Shown here one piece after another: positions 8,365 to 17,892 of a stretch of DNA of 64,000 nucleotides (positions within the stretch are counted from its first letter, which is position 1; each line of letters starts with the position of its first letter). Both the position numbers and the translations under genes were made by a program. The notes below the pieces were generated by a model, which did not search any database, had not been told where the DNA came from, and worked only from the letters and a program-made list of their open reading frames with translations. The stretch comes from Clostridiales bacterium (GTDB taxonomy: Bacteria > Bacillota > Clostridia > Christensenellales > Aristaeellaceae), in NCBI GenBank assembly GCA_022787165.1, contig JALFVL010000038.1, positions 1 through 64,000 of the forward strand. Direction: 5' to 3'.

Positions 8365-9335
8365 TTTGCATATTCCTCCGAAACCTTTAACAAAACCGTC
8401 TCCAGTGCCGAGGCGAAGGCGACGTTGCTGCCCAGCATTTTGCGGGCCTGCGTCACCTGCCGAGAAAGCGCTATTCCGCCCTCCGGCGGCACCGCGCGCG
8501 CATAGGCCTCTGCCTCCGCTGCATAGCCTGCGCCCTCCAGCGGCGATCCGCCGGACTGCGCGATCAAAATATCCCGCACAGCGCACTCGAGAACATCCAT
8601 CACCAGCGCCTGCCGCTCCTTGTCCTCCTTGTAGCGGTTAACCACCGCGAGTGCGCCGGACGGGCTGTGAACCGAAAAGACGTCCTTCGTCAGCGTCTGC
8701 CGGAGGGAAAGCTGCTCCTCGTCGATGGCAAGCGCCTGTCCCACACAGCCCTCCGCCATGCGCGCGCGCCGCGCCGCGTCCTGCGCGCCCAGCCCGAGCG
8801 CACGAAGCCGCGCCTCGGTCTGCTCCTGGGAGAGTGGATGAAAACGGATGACGCGGCAGCGCGAGACGACGGTCGGCAGCAGCGCGCCGGGCTGATCGGT
8901 CATCAGAAAGAAGACCGTCCCGGCGGGCGGCTCCTCCAGCGTCTTGAGCAGACAGTTCTGCGCGGCAGGCGTCATCCGCTCCGCCTCAGGAAAGAGCATG
9001 ATCTTCGCCCCGTCCTCAAAGGACTTGGTGCCAACCTCGTCAATGGCCTCGCGCAGCACATCCACGCCGATCGTCTTCTTGCCCTTTTCGGGCTCCACCG
9101 TGTGAACGTCAGGATGCGTACCCGCGAGCACCCGCCGGCACGGGCCACAGACGCCGCAGGGCTTTTTCTGTCCCTTGCACAGCGCCGTCATCGCGCACAG
9201 GCGCGCGACGCTCCGCTTGCCCGTTCCCTTCGGCCCGGCCAACAGATAGGCATGAACAAAGACGCCCCGCTCAAAATCGCTGTGAAGCCTGGCGATATGC
9301 GCGCTCTGCCCCTCAAAATCCTCAAACGCCGGCAT
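8352..9335 (-). CDS. holB: DNA polymerase III delta' subunit
   Basis: A 327-residue clamp-loader subunit. Seen: a P-loop GPKGTGKRS (about 34-42), the zinc module CKGQKKPCGVCGPC, GTHPDVHTVEP, and the sensor region AAQNCLLKTLEEPP followed by VVSRCRV. Delta' works with the tau/gamma and delta subunits to load the beta sliding clamp in the replisome. It starts three bases after the darA stop and overlaps ricT at its end. The order darA-holB-ricT matches Bacillus yaaQ-(yaaR)-holB-yaaT. Confidence 0.93.
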   Translation of the reverse strand: MPAFEDFEGQSAHIARLHSDFERGVFVHAYLLAGPKGTGKRSVARLCAMTALCKGQKKPCGVCGPCRRVLAGTHPDVHTVEPEKGKKTIGVDVLREAIDEVGTKSFEDGAKIMLFPEAERMTPAAQNCLLKTLEEPPAGTVFFLMTDQPGALLPTVVSRCRVIRFHPLSQEQTEARLRALGLGAQDAARRARMAEGCVGQALAIDEEQLSLRQTLTKDVFSVHSPSGALAVVNRYKEDKERQALVMDVLECAVRDILIAQSGGSPLEGAGYAAEAEAYARAVPPEGGIALSRQVTQARKMLGSNVAFASALETVLLKVSEEYAKWQW

Positions 9336-9338
9336 GCC

Positions 9339-9671
9339 TTACACCTTCAGGAACTGGCTGACCTCCAGCACAAAGACCGTCGCGCCGCCCACCGTCACGC
9401 GGATCGGATACGGCACATAGACGCCGCCCGCGCCGCCGCTCATCGGGGTTGTCGACGCGGTGATCTGCTCCCGGCTCTTGCAGATTTTCTCGATGATCGA
9501 GAGCGCCTCGTCAAGCTTGTCGTCCTCTACGCCGCTGATCAGCGTCGTATTGCCCGCGCGAAGAAAACCGCCGGTTGTCGCCAGCTTCGTCACGCCAAAT
9601 CCCTTATCCATCAGTGCGGAAACCAGACGGCCCGCGTCCTCGTCCTGCACAATCGCCACAATCAGCTTCAT
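9339..9671 (-). CDS. darA: Cyclic-di-AMP receptor DarA (PII-like, YaaQ)
   Basis: A 110-residue protein starting MKLIVAIVQDEDAGRLVSAL, followed by GFGVTKLATTGGFLRAGNTT and LISGVEDDKLDEALSIIEKI. This is the PII-like trimer that binds c-di-AMP. The upstream ORF extension is rejected because GGAGG precedes ATG 9671 and the length equals the family's ~109 residues. It heads the darA-holB-ricT unit. In Bacillus tmk stands directly upstream of this gene; here it does not, and thymidylate kinase is found fused to a HAD domain at 36977-38278. Confidence 0.94.
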   Translation of the reverse strand: MKLIVAIVQDEDAGRLVSALMDKGFGVTKLATTGGFLRAGNTTLISGVEDDKLDEALSIIEKICKSREQITASTTPMSGGAGGVYVPYPIRVTVGGATVFVLEVSQFLKV

Positions 9672-9737
9672 CAATCTATTTCCTCCAATCAATCCGGCAG
9701 CCGTCCGACCGGCGGAAGGCATGCCGTGGAAGTACCG

Positions 9738-9799
9738 CTGTGCCCTCCCGGCACAGTTAGGTCTGCTTCTATTATACAGGATTGCGCGCCAAAAAGCTA
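9738..9799 (-). promoter_or_regulatory. Probable promoter and hairpin leader for darA
   Basis: Minus strand TATAAT at 9776-9771 sits 17 bases after a weak -35 (TAGCTT). The leader that follows contains CTGTGCC / GGCACAG (9738-9756) as a perfect seven-base stem with loop GGGAG, then further GC-rich hairpins before the ribosome site. I could not match the leader to a known riboswitch. Confidence 0.5.
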
Positions 9800-9813
9800 G
9801 TGTTTCCTCCCGC

Positions 9814-11187
9814 TCAGCCAATCAGGATGGAGACAGCCTCGGCCAGCGTTTCCACACCGTAAATGCGCATGCCCTCCATCTTGCCAAGGCTCCTCGCGTT
9901 TTCCCTGGGCATGACGCAGGTCGTAAAGCCCAGCCGCCTGCACTCTGCCAGCCGCCGCTCCGCCTGCGAGATGCCGCGAATCTCCCCTGCCAGGCCGACC
10001 TCGCCCATCACGGCCCAGTCGCCCGGGATGCAGACCTCCCGCACGCTCGAGGCAACGGCGGCGCAGAGCGCCAGATCCGCCGCCGGCTCGCTGAGCGCAA
10101 GACCGCCCGCCACGTTGACATAGACGTCCTGCCCCAGCAGCGCGATGCCCGCGCGCTTTTCCAGCACGGCCAGCAGTAGCGCCAGGCGTCCGGCATCAAA
10201 GCCGTTGGAGGTGCGTCTGGGCATGCCGTAGGCCGTCTGAAGCGCGAGCGCCTGCACATCGACAAGCATCGGCCGCGAGCCCTCAATCGCGGGATGAACG
10301 CAGGAGCCCGGCACGTTGCGCGCCCGCTCCGAGAGCAGCGCCTCCGAGGGGTTGAGCACGGGCGTCATACCCGTCTCCCGCATCTCAAAGAGACCCAGCT
10401 CGTTTACCGAGCCAAAGCGGTTCTTGACCGCGCGCAGAATGCGGTACTGATGCTGATGGTCGCCCTCGAAGTAGAGCACGACGTCGACCATGTGTTCCAG
10501 CACCCGGGGGCCGGCGATCGCGCCCTCCTTGGTCACATGCCCGACGAGGAAGACGGCGCAGCCCGTCGTCTTTGCCATGCGCATGAGTAGGCTGGCGCAT
10601 TCGCGCACCTGCGACACGCTGCCCGGCGCGCTGGCCATGTCGGGTCTGTACATTGTCTGAATCGAGTCGATCACCATGTAATCCGGCTGTATCTCCTCCC
10701 AGCGCCTTTCCGCCGCGTCCATCGCGTTTTCGCTGAGGATGAAGAGGTTTTCGCTCGCCACACCCAGCCGTCTGGCGCGCATCTTGATCTGCCGCGCCGA
10801 CTCCTCGCCAGAGACATACAGCACGCGCGCGCCGCTTTTGGCCAGATGCTCGCAGGCCTGCAAAAGCAGCGTCGATTTTCCGATGCCGGGGTCGCCGCCC
10901 ACCAGCATGAGCGAGCCCTCGACCACGCCGCCGCCAAGCACGCGGTCGAGCTCCTCGATGCCCGTCGTTGCGCGCACGGCGCTCTCCTCGGGGATCTGCG
11001 ACAGCCTGAGCGCCTGCGCGCCCGTTCCGGGCCGCTGCTTGATCGCCTTGACCGGCGCGGCCTGCGCCGCCTGGGGCGCCTGCTCTTCCAGCGTGTTCCA
11101 GGCCCCGCAGCCCGGGCATTTTCCCATCCATTTCGCCGTCTCATAGCCGCACGCGCTGCACTGGTATATGGTCTTTTCCTTTGCCAT
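9814..11187 (-). CDS. radA: DNA repair protein RadA
   Basis: A 457-residue protein: an N-terminal C4 zinc finger (YQCSACGYETAKWMGKCPGC), a RecA-like ATPase with Walker A GGDPGIGKST and a Walker B-like YMVIDSIQTM, the RadA-specific KNRFGS motif, and a C-terminal Lon-like S16 domain (GQDVYVNVAGGLALSEPAAD). It processes branched DNA intermediates by extending strand exchange during recombinational repair. Start 11187 follows GGGAGGAAAGC; the ten extra ORF-track residues lack a site. Confidence 0.96.
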   Translation of the reverse strand: MAKEKTIYQCSACGYETAKWMGKCPGCGAWNTLEEQAPQAAQAAPVKAIKQRPGTGAQALRLSQIPEESAVRATTGIEELDRVLGGGVVEGSLMLVGGDPGIGKSTLLLQACEHLAKSGARVLYVSGEESARQIKMRARRLGVASENLFILSENAMDAAERRWEEIQPDYMVIDSIQTMYRPDMASAPGSVSQVRECASLLMRMAKTTGCAVFLVGHVTKEGAIAGPRVLEHMVDVVLYFEGDHQHQYRILRAVKNRFGSVNELGLFEMRETGMTPVLNPSEALLSERARNVPGSCVHPAIEGSRPMLVDVQALALQTAYGMPRRTSNGFDAGRLALLLAVLEKRAGIALLGQDVYVNVAGGLALSEPAADLALCAAVASSVREVCIPGDWAVMGEVGLAGEIRGISQAERRLAECRRLGFTTCVMPRENARSLGKMEGMRIYGVETLAEAVSILIG

Positions 11188-11273
11188 GCTTTCCTCCCGG
11201 AGCTGCCCGCTCCCCATTGACCCGTGTCTTTTCCCGATCTATCCAATTCTGCCATTTCTTTCGCGGAAGTCCC

Positions 11274-11302
11274 TTGATGTCCGCGCTCCAATGGGCTATA
11301 CT
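11274..11302 (+). promoter_or_regulatory. SigA-type promoter for the calcineurin-like gene
   Basis: TTGATG, 17 bases, TATACT, about 62 bases before ATG 11365. The intergenic region separates divergent radA from this gene. Confidence 0.7.
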
Positions 11303-11364
11303 TTTCCTTGTTCCCCTCCGGCCGCCCGCCGGCTTTTATCCCACGCAGGAATGAGGATTGCCCC

Positions 11365-12486
11365 ATGAACAGACGCCCCTCCAAGAGCCGCAGCGGCTAC
11401 GATGCCTTCTCCTCCGAGCATACGGCGCATTTCACGGCCTCCGCCCCGGATCACAGCTTCTTTGAGCCTCGCCGCAAAAGCCGCCCCGGAAGGCGTGCTC
11501 TCCTGCTGATCCTTTTGGCACTGCTGCTGATCCTCGTGCCCAACTTTGTGATCAACCAGTTTGTCAGCGTTTCGCGCATCAGTGTCCCCATCCGTGGGCT
11601 GACAGAGGCGTTCGAGGGCTATACGATTTTGCACATCTCCGATCTGAAGGGTGCGCTCTTTGGCAGCGGCCAGCAGCTCATGCGCTTCGCGCTGGGCAAA
11701 TCCGCCTTTGACGCCGTCGTGATGACGGGCGACATGGTCTCCTCGCGGGGCAACGCGCAGCCGCTGTATGCGCTCATCGAGCTGCTTCGCGAGCTCAATC
11801 CGGACGCGCCCATCTATTTCATCGCCGGAGACGACGATCCCGAGCCCGTCTCAATGAATTATGCGCCCGGCGGCAGCCCGTTCGCGCCCTGGGTGCTGGG
11901 CGCGCGCCAGCGCGGCGCGCAGCTGCTCAGCGCGCCGGTGGGCATCGAGCGGGACGGCCAGACGCTCTGGCTGACTGCCAGCAACCAGCTAAGCCTGGAT
12001 ATCGACGCGATGCAGGGCCAGTTTGAGCTGCGCTATCTGAGCGCACTGGCCGGCGGCGACGAAAACGAGATCGAGCTCGCCGCCTACAACCTGGGCTGGC
12101 TGGAGCAGACGCGCACGGCGCGCGCCGCCATGCGTGAGAGCGACGCCGTCATCGCGGTGACACATGTTCCGCCCTCCGACGAGGAAATTCTGCGAAGCAG
12201 CGGCCTATCCTCCGGCCAGGTCGGCCTCTTGCTCTGCGGCCACGCCCTGGGCGGGCTCATCCGCCTTCCGGTAATCGGCCCCGTGTTCGTTCCCTCCCAA
12301 AGCCTGCCGCGCTACGGCCTCTTTCCCGGCGCCGACGCCGTCTCCGGCCTCAGGCGCGCAGACCACACCTGGGTCTACGCCAGCCCCGGCCTGGGCAGCG
12401 AGGATGCACACTATCCTTCCTTCTTCTTTCGGCTCTTCAACCCGCCGACGGTTTCGCTCCTCTCGCTGACGCCGTCCGCACTGTAG
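11365..12486 (+). CDS. Membrane-anchored calcineurin-like protein with degenerate metal site
   Basis: A 373-residue protein: a basic cytoplasmic N-terminus, one membrane helix (ALLLILLALLLILVPNFVI, about 49-67), then a metallophosphoesterase fold outside. Landmarks are YTILHISDLKG, AVVMTGDMVSSRG, IYFIAGDDDPEP, VIAVTHVPPSD and LLCGHALGGLIRLPV. The consensus set is SDxH, GD, GNHD, H and GHxHGG. Here SDLH is SDLK, GNHD is GDDD and GHTHGG is GHALGG, so several ligands have changed while the fold signature remains. In YkuE/YaeI-type family members the active enzyme hydrolyses phosphoesters at the cell surface; activity here is uncertain. Start 11365 follows GAGG at eight bases. Confidence 0.82.
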   Translation: MNRRPSKSRSGYDAFSSEHTAHFTASAPDHSFFEPRRKSRPGRRALLLILLALLLILVPNFVINQFVSVSRISVPIRGLTEAFEGYTILHISDLKGALFGSGQQLMRFALGKSAFDAVVMTGDMVSSRGNAQPLYALIELLRELNPDAPIYFIAGDDDPEPVSMNYAPGGSPFAPWVLGARQRGAQLLSAPVGIERDGQTLWLTASNQLSLDIDAMQGQFELRYLSALAGGDENEIELAAYNLGWLEQTRTARAAMRESDAVIAVTHVPPSDEEILRSSGLSSGQVGLLLCGHALGGLIRLPVIGPVFVPSQSLPRYGLFPGADAVSGLRRADHTWVYASPGLGSEDAHYPSFFFRLFNPPTVSLLSLTPSAL

Positions 12487-12527
12487 TTTTCTCCTTCTCG
12501 GAAGAAAAACCCTTCTGTCGACAGCCT

Positions 12528-12562
12528 GCGCCTCCCTCCTTGTTGGAGAGAGGCGCTTTTCT
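12528..12562 (+). terminator. Intrinsic terminator after the calcineurin-like gene
   Basis: GCGCCTCCCTCC pairs with GGAGAGAGGCGC (one mismatch) and is followed by TTTTCTG. Confidence 0.85.
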
Positions 12563-12590
12563 GTCCTGAATTACCCGTGTCTCGCCGCAG

Positions 12591-13457
12591 TCAGGCTTGC
12601 TTTTTGCCGCTGAGCACGGCCAGCACGATGCCGCAACAGATAATCAGGCCGCCGGCGACAAAGTTCGTCGTGATACGCTCGCCCAGGATCAGTACGCCGA
12701 GGATCGAGGAGACGAGCGGCTGCATCGGATAGAACATCGAGCAGAAGCTCGCATCCATCAGCGAGAGACTCGTGTTCCAGAGCGTATGCGCGGCGGCGGT
12801 GCCCATCAGGCCCATATAAAGCACGGCCAGCAGGCTTTGCGCCGTCAGCGCGCAACTCGCCGTGCGAAGCTCCGCAATGGCCCATGCGCCCGTAAAGGGC
12901 AGCGCCGCGAGCATCGCCAGCATGGCAATCTGCATCGGATCATAGCGCCCGCTGACGCGCCTGATGATGATCGACGCACTCGACCAGAGGAAGACGCTCA
13001 GCAGCATCAGCGCGGCGCCCAGCGCATCGACTGTTCCCCCGACGCCGACAATCAGCACGACGCCCGCCATCGACACCGCCACACACCCCACCTTGGCCGC
13101 CGTGAGCTTCTCGCCCAGGAACACCGCCGCGAGAATGGGGATAAAAATGGGGTTCATCGCCCCCAACAGCGAGGAAACCGAGCCCGTCAGCCGGTTGATG
13201 CCCAGCATCTGAAAGCAGAAGCTGGCAAAGTATCCGACAAAGCCGATCAGGAAGATCGTCTTTCTGTCCTGTACGGCCACGGGCTTCATCGCCCGGCGAA
13301 GCCGAAGAATCACAAACAGCGCCGGAATCGAGACCAGATACCGCATGGCCAGCAGCGTGACCGGTGGAATGCTCCGAAGCGCAACCTTGGATACGATATA
13401 CAGGCTGCCCCAGAGCAGAAACGTGCCGAAAAGGGGAATCATATTCCGTTTGTTCAT
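12591..13457 (-). CDS. EamA/DMT family transporter
   Basis: A 288-residue hydrophobic protein with about ten membrane helices arranged as two EamA repeats, one starting MIPLFGTFLLWGSLYIVSKV and the second near VDALGAALMLLSVFLWSSAS. The C-terminal half carries YMGLMGTAAAHTLWNTSL and GVLILGERITTNFVAGGLII, typical of the drug/metabolite transporter superfamily. Members export amino acids, nucleotides or other metabolites; the substrate cannot be told. Start 13457 is chosen because the ORF-track extension is upstream of the TATAAT at 13519-13524. It faces the liv operon divergently. Confidence 0.88.
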   Translation of the reverse strand: MNKRNMIPLFGTFLLWGSLYIVSKVALRSIPPVTLLAMRYLVSIPALFVILRLRRAMKPVAVQDRKTIFLIGFVGYFASFCFQMLGINRLTGSVSSLLGAMNPIFIPILAAVFLGEKLTAAKVGCVAVSMAGVVLIVGVGGTVDALGAALMLLSVFLWSSASIIIRRVSGRYDPMQIAMLAMLAALPFTGAWAIAELRTASCALTAQSLLAVLYMGLMGTAAAHTLWNTSLSLMDASFCSMFYPMQPLVSSILGVLILGERITTNFVAGGLIICCGIVLAVLSGKKQA

Positions 13458-13518
13458 CGCCACCCGTCCTCTCCTGTGCCCGTGCCCTTCGTTGGCAGGG
13501 CGTCCTTCGTCTGCGTCC

Positions 13519-13547
13519 ATTATAGAAGGAAAACGGCCCGTTGTACA
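13519..13547 (-). promoter_or_regulatory. Promoter for the EamA gene
   Basis: Minus strand TGTACA, 17 bases, TATAAT. The 292-base region 13458-13749 between the divergent genes holds this promoter, the liv promoter and a palindrome; no gene is seen there. Confidence 0.6.
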
Positions 13548-13583
13548 GAGCAAAATGCAGCATTCTTGATTTCCCGATTCATA

Positions 13584-13602
13584 AAGTGAAAAAAAATCAC
13601 TT
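13584..13602. promoter_or_regulatory. AT-rich palindrome, possible operator of the liv operon
   Basis: AAGTGA, seven A residues, TCACTT is a perfect six-base inverted repeat placed 30 bases upstream of the liv -35 and 37 bases upstream of the EamA -35. The position between divergent promoters suits a regulator site, which is inference. Confidence 0.4.
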
Positions 13603-13632
13603 CAGGCATGAAATAAACTGAAAGCAAATCCC

Positions 13633-13661
13633 TTGTATACGCAAGGAAAATGATGTATAAT
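13633..13661 (+). promoter_or_regulatory. SigA-type promoter of the liv operon
   Basis: TTGTAT, 17 bases, TATAAT. The ~80-base leader ends with a small hairpin GGGCTGA/TCAGCCC (13713-13728) just before the AGGAGG site. Confidence 0.75.
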
Positions 13662-13749
13662 GTTTCCCATCATCGCCGGGCTCCGTGCTTTGGCGCTGAC
13701 AAACCATTTTCGGGGCTGATTTCAGCCCGGATTACAGGAGGAATTTGTC

Positions 13750-14871
13750 ATGAAGAAGATTCTCGTGGCCGCTCTGGCGCTCGTCCTCGTGATGACCGCG
13801 TCCTTTGCGGCGGCCGACGCCATCAAGATCGGCGTCATTGGCCCTCTGACCGGTCCCTATGCGCAGTACGGTCTGGCCGTTGAGTACGGCGCCAAGATTG
13901 CCGCCGAGGAGATTTCCGCCAAGGGCGGTGTTCAGCTCGAGGTGCTCGCCGAGGATGACCAGGGCGACGGCGAGCTGGGCGTCAATGCCTACAACAAGCT
14001 GCTCGACGACGGCGTGACCATCATGCTCTCCACCGTCACCTCCGGTTCCTGTGCCGCGGTTTCCGACGTTGCCTACGAGGAGCGCGTGTTCATGCTCACG
14101 CCCTCTGGCTCCGCCGACTCCATCACCCAGGGCAAGGACAACATGTTCCGCGTCTGCTTCAAGGACTCCGCTCAGGGCCTGGCCTCCGCGCAGTACATCG
14201 TTGACAAGGGTCTGGCGACCAAGGTCGGCGTGATCTACAACAACGCGCAGGACTACTCCATGGGCATCTACCAGTCCTTCAAGACCAAGGCTGCCGAGCT
14301 GGGCCTTGAGATCGTCGCCGAGGCCGCGTTCTCCGACGACACCAACGCCGATTTCTCCGTGCAGATCGCCAAGATGAAGGATGCGGGCGCTGAGCTCGTG
14401 TTCCTGCCGATCTACTACACGCCGGCTTCCATGATTCTGCAGCAGGCCAATGCTGTTGACTATGCGCCGGTCTTCTTCGGCGTCGACGGCATGGATGGCA
14501 TCCTGGGCCTGGAGGGCTTTGACAAGAGCCTGGCTGAGGGTGTCATGCTGCTGACCCCGTTCTCCGCCGATGCCGAGGATGAGCTGACGAAGAATTTCGT
14601 CGCCACCTACACCGCCGCCCACGGTGATATTCCGAACCAGTTCGCCGCGGACGCCTATGACGGCATCTACGCTCTGGCCGCTGCCATCGAGGCTGCCGGA
14701 ATCACCGCCGATACCTCCGCTGAGGATGCCTGCGAAATGCTGATCTCCGTCTTCCCGACCATCGAGATCACCGGCCTGACCGGCACCATGCGTTGGGATG
14801 CCTCCGGCGAGGTTGACAAGACTCCGACCGCCGTGGTCATCACCGATGGCGTCTACGTTGGCGTGAAGTAA
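13750..14871 (+). CDS. livJ: Branched-chain amino-acid ABC transporter, substrate-binding protein
   Basis: A 373-residue protein. The signal peptide MKKILVAALALVLVMTASFA is cleaved near AADA; no lipobox cysteine is present, unusual for a Gram-positive binding protein, although clostridial relatives often lack one. The mature part is a type I periplasmic-binding fold: IKIGVIGPLTGPYAQYG, EDDQGDGELGVNAYNKLLDD, TSGSCAAVSDVAYEERVFML, KVGVIYNNAQDYSMG, FFGVDGMDGI and FAADAYDGIYAL. It binds leucine, isoleucine, valine or related substrates for LivHMGF. Codon use is clearly biased to GGC/CTG/AAG, fitting high expression. A hairpin pair separates it from livH, which usually sets a higher level for the binding protein. 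Confidence 0.94.
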   Translation: MKKILVAALALVLVMTASFAAADAIKIGVIGPLTGPYAQYGLAVEYGAKIAAEEISAKGGVQLEVLAEDDQGDGELGVNAYNKLLDDGVTIMLSTVTSGSCAAVSDVAYEERVFMLTPSGSADSITQGKDNMFRVCFKDSAQGLASAQYIVDKGLATKVGVIYNNAQDYSMGIYQSFKTKAAELGLEIVAEAAFSDDTNADFSVQIAKMKDAGAELVFLPIYYTPASMILQQANAVDYAPVFFGVDGMDGILGLEGFDKSLAEGVMLLTPFSADAEDELTKNFVATYTAAHGDIPNQFAADAYDGIYALAAAIEAAGITADTSAEDACEMLISVFPTIEITGLTGTMRWDASGEVDKTPTAVVITDGVYVGVK

Positions 14872-14887
14872 TCCTTCAATCCCGCAT

Positions 14888-14932
14888 GCTCCCCGGCTTG
14901 GCCTGTGCTGGGCCGGGGAGCGTTTGATTTTG
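14888..14932 (+). terminator. Terminator or attenuator hairpin between livJ and livH
   Basis: GCTCCCCGGC pairs perfectly with GCCGGGGAGC, followed by GTTTGATTTT. With only a partial T run it probably lets some polymerase through to livHMGF. Confidence 0.75.
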
Positions 14933-14949
14933 AGACAGCACCCTTGCAG

Positions 14950-14996
14950 AGTAATCAACCTCACCGGAATGCTCCGTTTCGGTGGCGTTGATTACT
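14950..14996 (+). repeat. Long inverted repeat between livJ and livH
   Basis: AGTAATCAAC and GTTGATTACT are perfect ten-base arms; inside them CACCG pairs with CGGTG around a 13-base loop. It lies 58 bases before livH and is a second, separate stem after the terminator-like one. It may protect the livJ message from 3' decay or bind a regulator. Confidence 0.7.
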
Positions 14997-15054
14997 TTCG
15001 CATTTTCATCCTCCTGAATACCGCGCTACTACAGAAGGGAGAGTTAGGCGGAAC

Positions 15055-15939
15055 ATGATTCAGTTCCTTTCATATCTGGTCAACGGCATCAGCCTGGGCA
15101 GCGTGTACGCCATCATTGCGCTTGGCTATTCGATGGTGTACGGCATCGCAAAAATGCTCAACTTCGCCCACGGCGATGTCATTATGGTCGGCGCGTTCAT
15201 GTCTTTCAGCGCAACCCAGTACTGGGGCATGTCCCCCATGGTCTCCGTGCTGGTCTCTGTCGTTGTCTGTACACTGCTTGGCATGACGATTGAGCGTCTG
15301 GCCTACAAGCCACTGCGTCAGGCGACCTCTCTGGCCGTGCTCATCACCGCCATCGGCATGAGCTACCTGCTTCAGAACCTTGCGCTGCTCATCTGGGGCG
15401 CAAACCCCAAGAGCTTTTCCAGCGTTGTGAACATCGGCACGCTCTCTCTCTTTGACGGTCGGCTGCGCATCACCGGAGAGACCGTCGTTACCGTGCTCGC
15501 CAATCTCGTCATCATGATCGCCCTGACTCTCTTTACCGGCAAGACCAAGATGGGCAAGGCCATGCGCGCGGTTTCCGAAGACAGGGGCGCGGCTGAGCTG
15601 ATGGGCATCAACGTCAATGCGACCATCTCCATGACCTTCGCCATCGGCTCCGGCCTGGCGGCAATCGCGGGCGTCCTGCTCTGCTCCGCCTATCCCGTGC
15701 TGATGCCGACGACTGGCTCCATGCCCGGCATCAAGGCGTTCACGGCCGCAGTCTTCGGCGGCATTGGCTCCATCCCGGGCGCGCTCATTGGCGGCATCCT
15801 GCTGGGCGTCATCGAGATTCTCGGCAAGGCCTACGTCTCCACCGAGCTGGGCGACGCACTCGTCTTCGCCGTGCTGATTATCGTTCTTCTTGTCAAGCCC
15901 ACGGGTCTGCTTGGCAAGAAAGTCCATGAGAAGGTGTGA
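15055..15939 (+). CDS. livH: Branched-chain amino-acid ABC permease LivH
   Basis: A 294-residue integral membrane protein with about eight helices. Family marks: LVNGISLGSVYAIIALGYSM, YGIAKMLNFAHGDVIMVGAF, the cytoplasmic loop GKAMRAVSEDRGAAELMGIN (contact with the ATPases), and GGIGSIPGALIGGILLGVIE. It forms the channel with LivM. It is preceded by GGGAGAG and GGCGGAAC, and followed by livM after ten bases. Confidence 0.95.
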   Translation: MIQFLSYLVNGISLGSVYAIIALGYSMVYGIAKMLNFAHGDVIMVGAFMSFSATQYWGMSPMVSVLVSVVVCTLLGMTIERLAYKPLRQATSLAVLITAIGMSYLLQNLALLIWGANPKSFSSVVNIGTLSLFDGRLRITGETVVTVLANLVIMIALTLFTGKTKMGKAMRAVSEDRGAAELMGINVNATISMTFAIGSGLAAIAGVLLCSAYPVLMPTTGSMPGIKAFTAAVFGGIGSIPGALIGGILLGVIEILGKAYVSTELGDALVFAVLIIVLLVKPTGLLGKKVHEKV

Positions 15940-15949
15940 GGTGAGCAGC

Positions 15950-17031
<1,082 letters not shown>

Positions 17032-17035
<4 letters not shown>

Positions 17036-17889
17036 CCCAGACGAAAACGCCGAGAACGCCCACCCGAATGGTGCCCGCCCCGAGCCACGGCATCATCCCT
17101 GAGCGCGATCTCAATTCCCAGCCCGTGCTGGAGGCCCGTAACCTGGGCATCGAATTTGGCGGTCTGCATGCCGTCGAGGATTTCAATCTGATCATCGGCC
17201 GCACAGAAATCGCCGGCCTGATCGGCCCCAACGGCGCGGGCAAGACGACGGTCTTCAACCTGCTGACCAAGGTGTATCAGCCGACAATGGGTACCATTCT
17301 GCTCAACGGCCGCGACACCGCCGGCATGAACACGATGCAGGCCAACAAGCTCGGCATCGCGCGCACCTTCCAGAACATCCGCCTCTTCGGCAACATGTCC
17401 GTTGAGGACAACGTCCGCATCGGCCTGCACAATCAGGTGCGCTATGGCATGTTCTCCGGCATCTTCCGCCTGCCCGCCTATTATCGCGGTGAGCGCCAGA
17501 TGCACGAGCGTGCGCTGGAGCTTCTCTCCATCTTCGACATGCAGGATCTGGCCAGGCATCAGGCCGGTTCTCTCCCCTATGGCGCGCAGCGCCGCCTGGA
17601 GATAGTTCGCGCGCTGGCGACCAATCCCTCCCTGCTGCTGCTCGATGAGCCTGCCGCCGGCATGAATCCCCATGAGACCGAGGAGCTGATGGAGAACATC
17701 GCGAAGATCCGCGACAAATTCCACATCGCCATCCTGCTCATCGAGCACGACATGAACCTCGTCATGGGCATCTGCGAAGGCATCTGTGTGCTCAACTACG
17801 GCCGCATCATCGCCAAGGGCACGGCCGAGGAGATTCAGAACAACCCTGTCGTCATTGAGGCCTATCTGGGCAAGAAGAAGGAGGCATAA
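17032..17889 (+). CDS. livG: Branched-chain amino-acid ABC ATPase LivG
   Basis: A 285-residue ATP-binding protein: Walker A GPNGAGKTT, signature segment SLPYGAQRRLEI (LPYGxQRR in place of LSGGQ, as in LivG proteins), Walker B LLLLDEPAAGMNP and H-loop LIEHDMNLVMGI. A basic 30-residue N-terminal extension (QTKTPRTPTRMVPAP) precedes the ABC domain; it may be real or the start may be internal, but no better start with a site is seen. It overlaps the livM stop. Confidence 0.95.
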
Positions 17890-17892
17890 CCG

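Noticed and set aside
9680-9775. darA leader considered as a small SRP RNA or a preQ1/ydaO riboswitch.
   Set aside because: The SRP loop AGGUCCGGAAGGAAGCAGC and the riboswitch cores are absent.
13732-14964. 410-codon minus-strand ORF opposite livJ.
   Set aside because: livJ has signal peptide, promoter and family motifs; the antisense frame is H/G/D-rich shadow.
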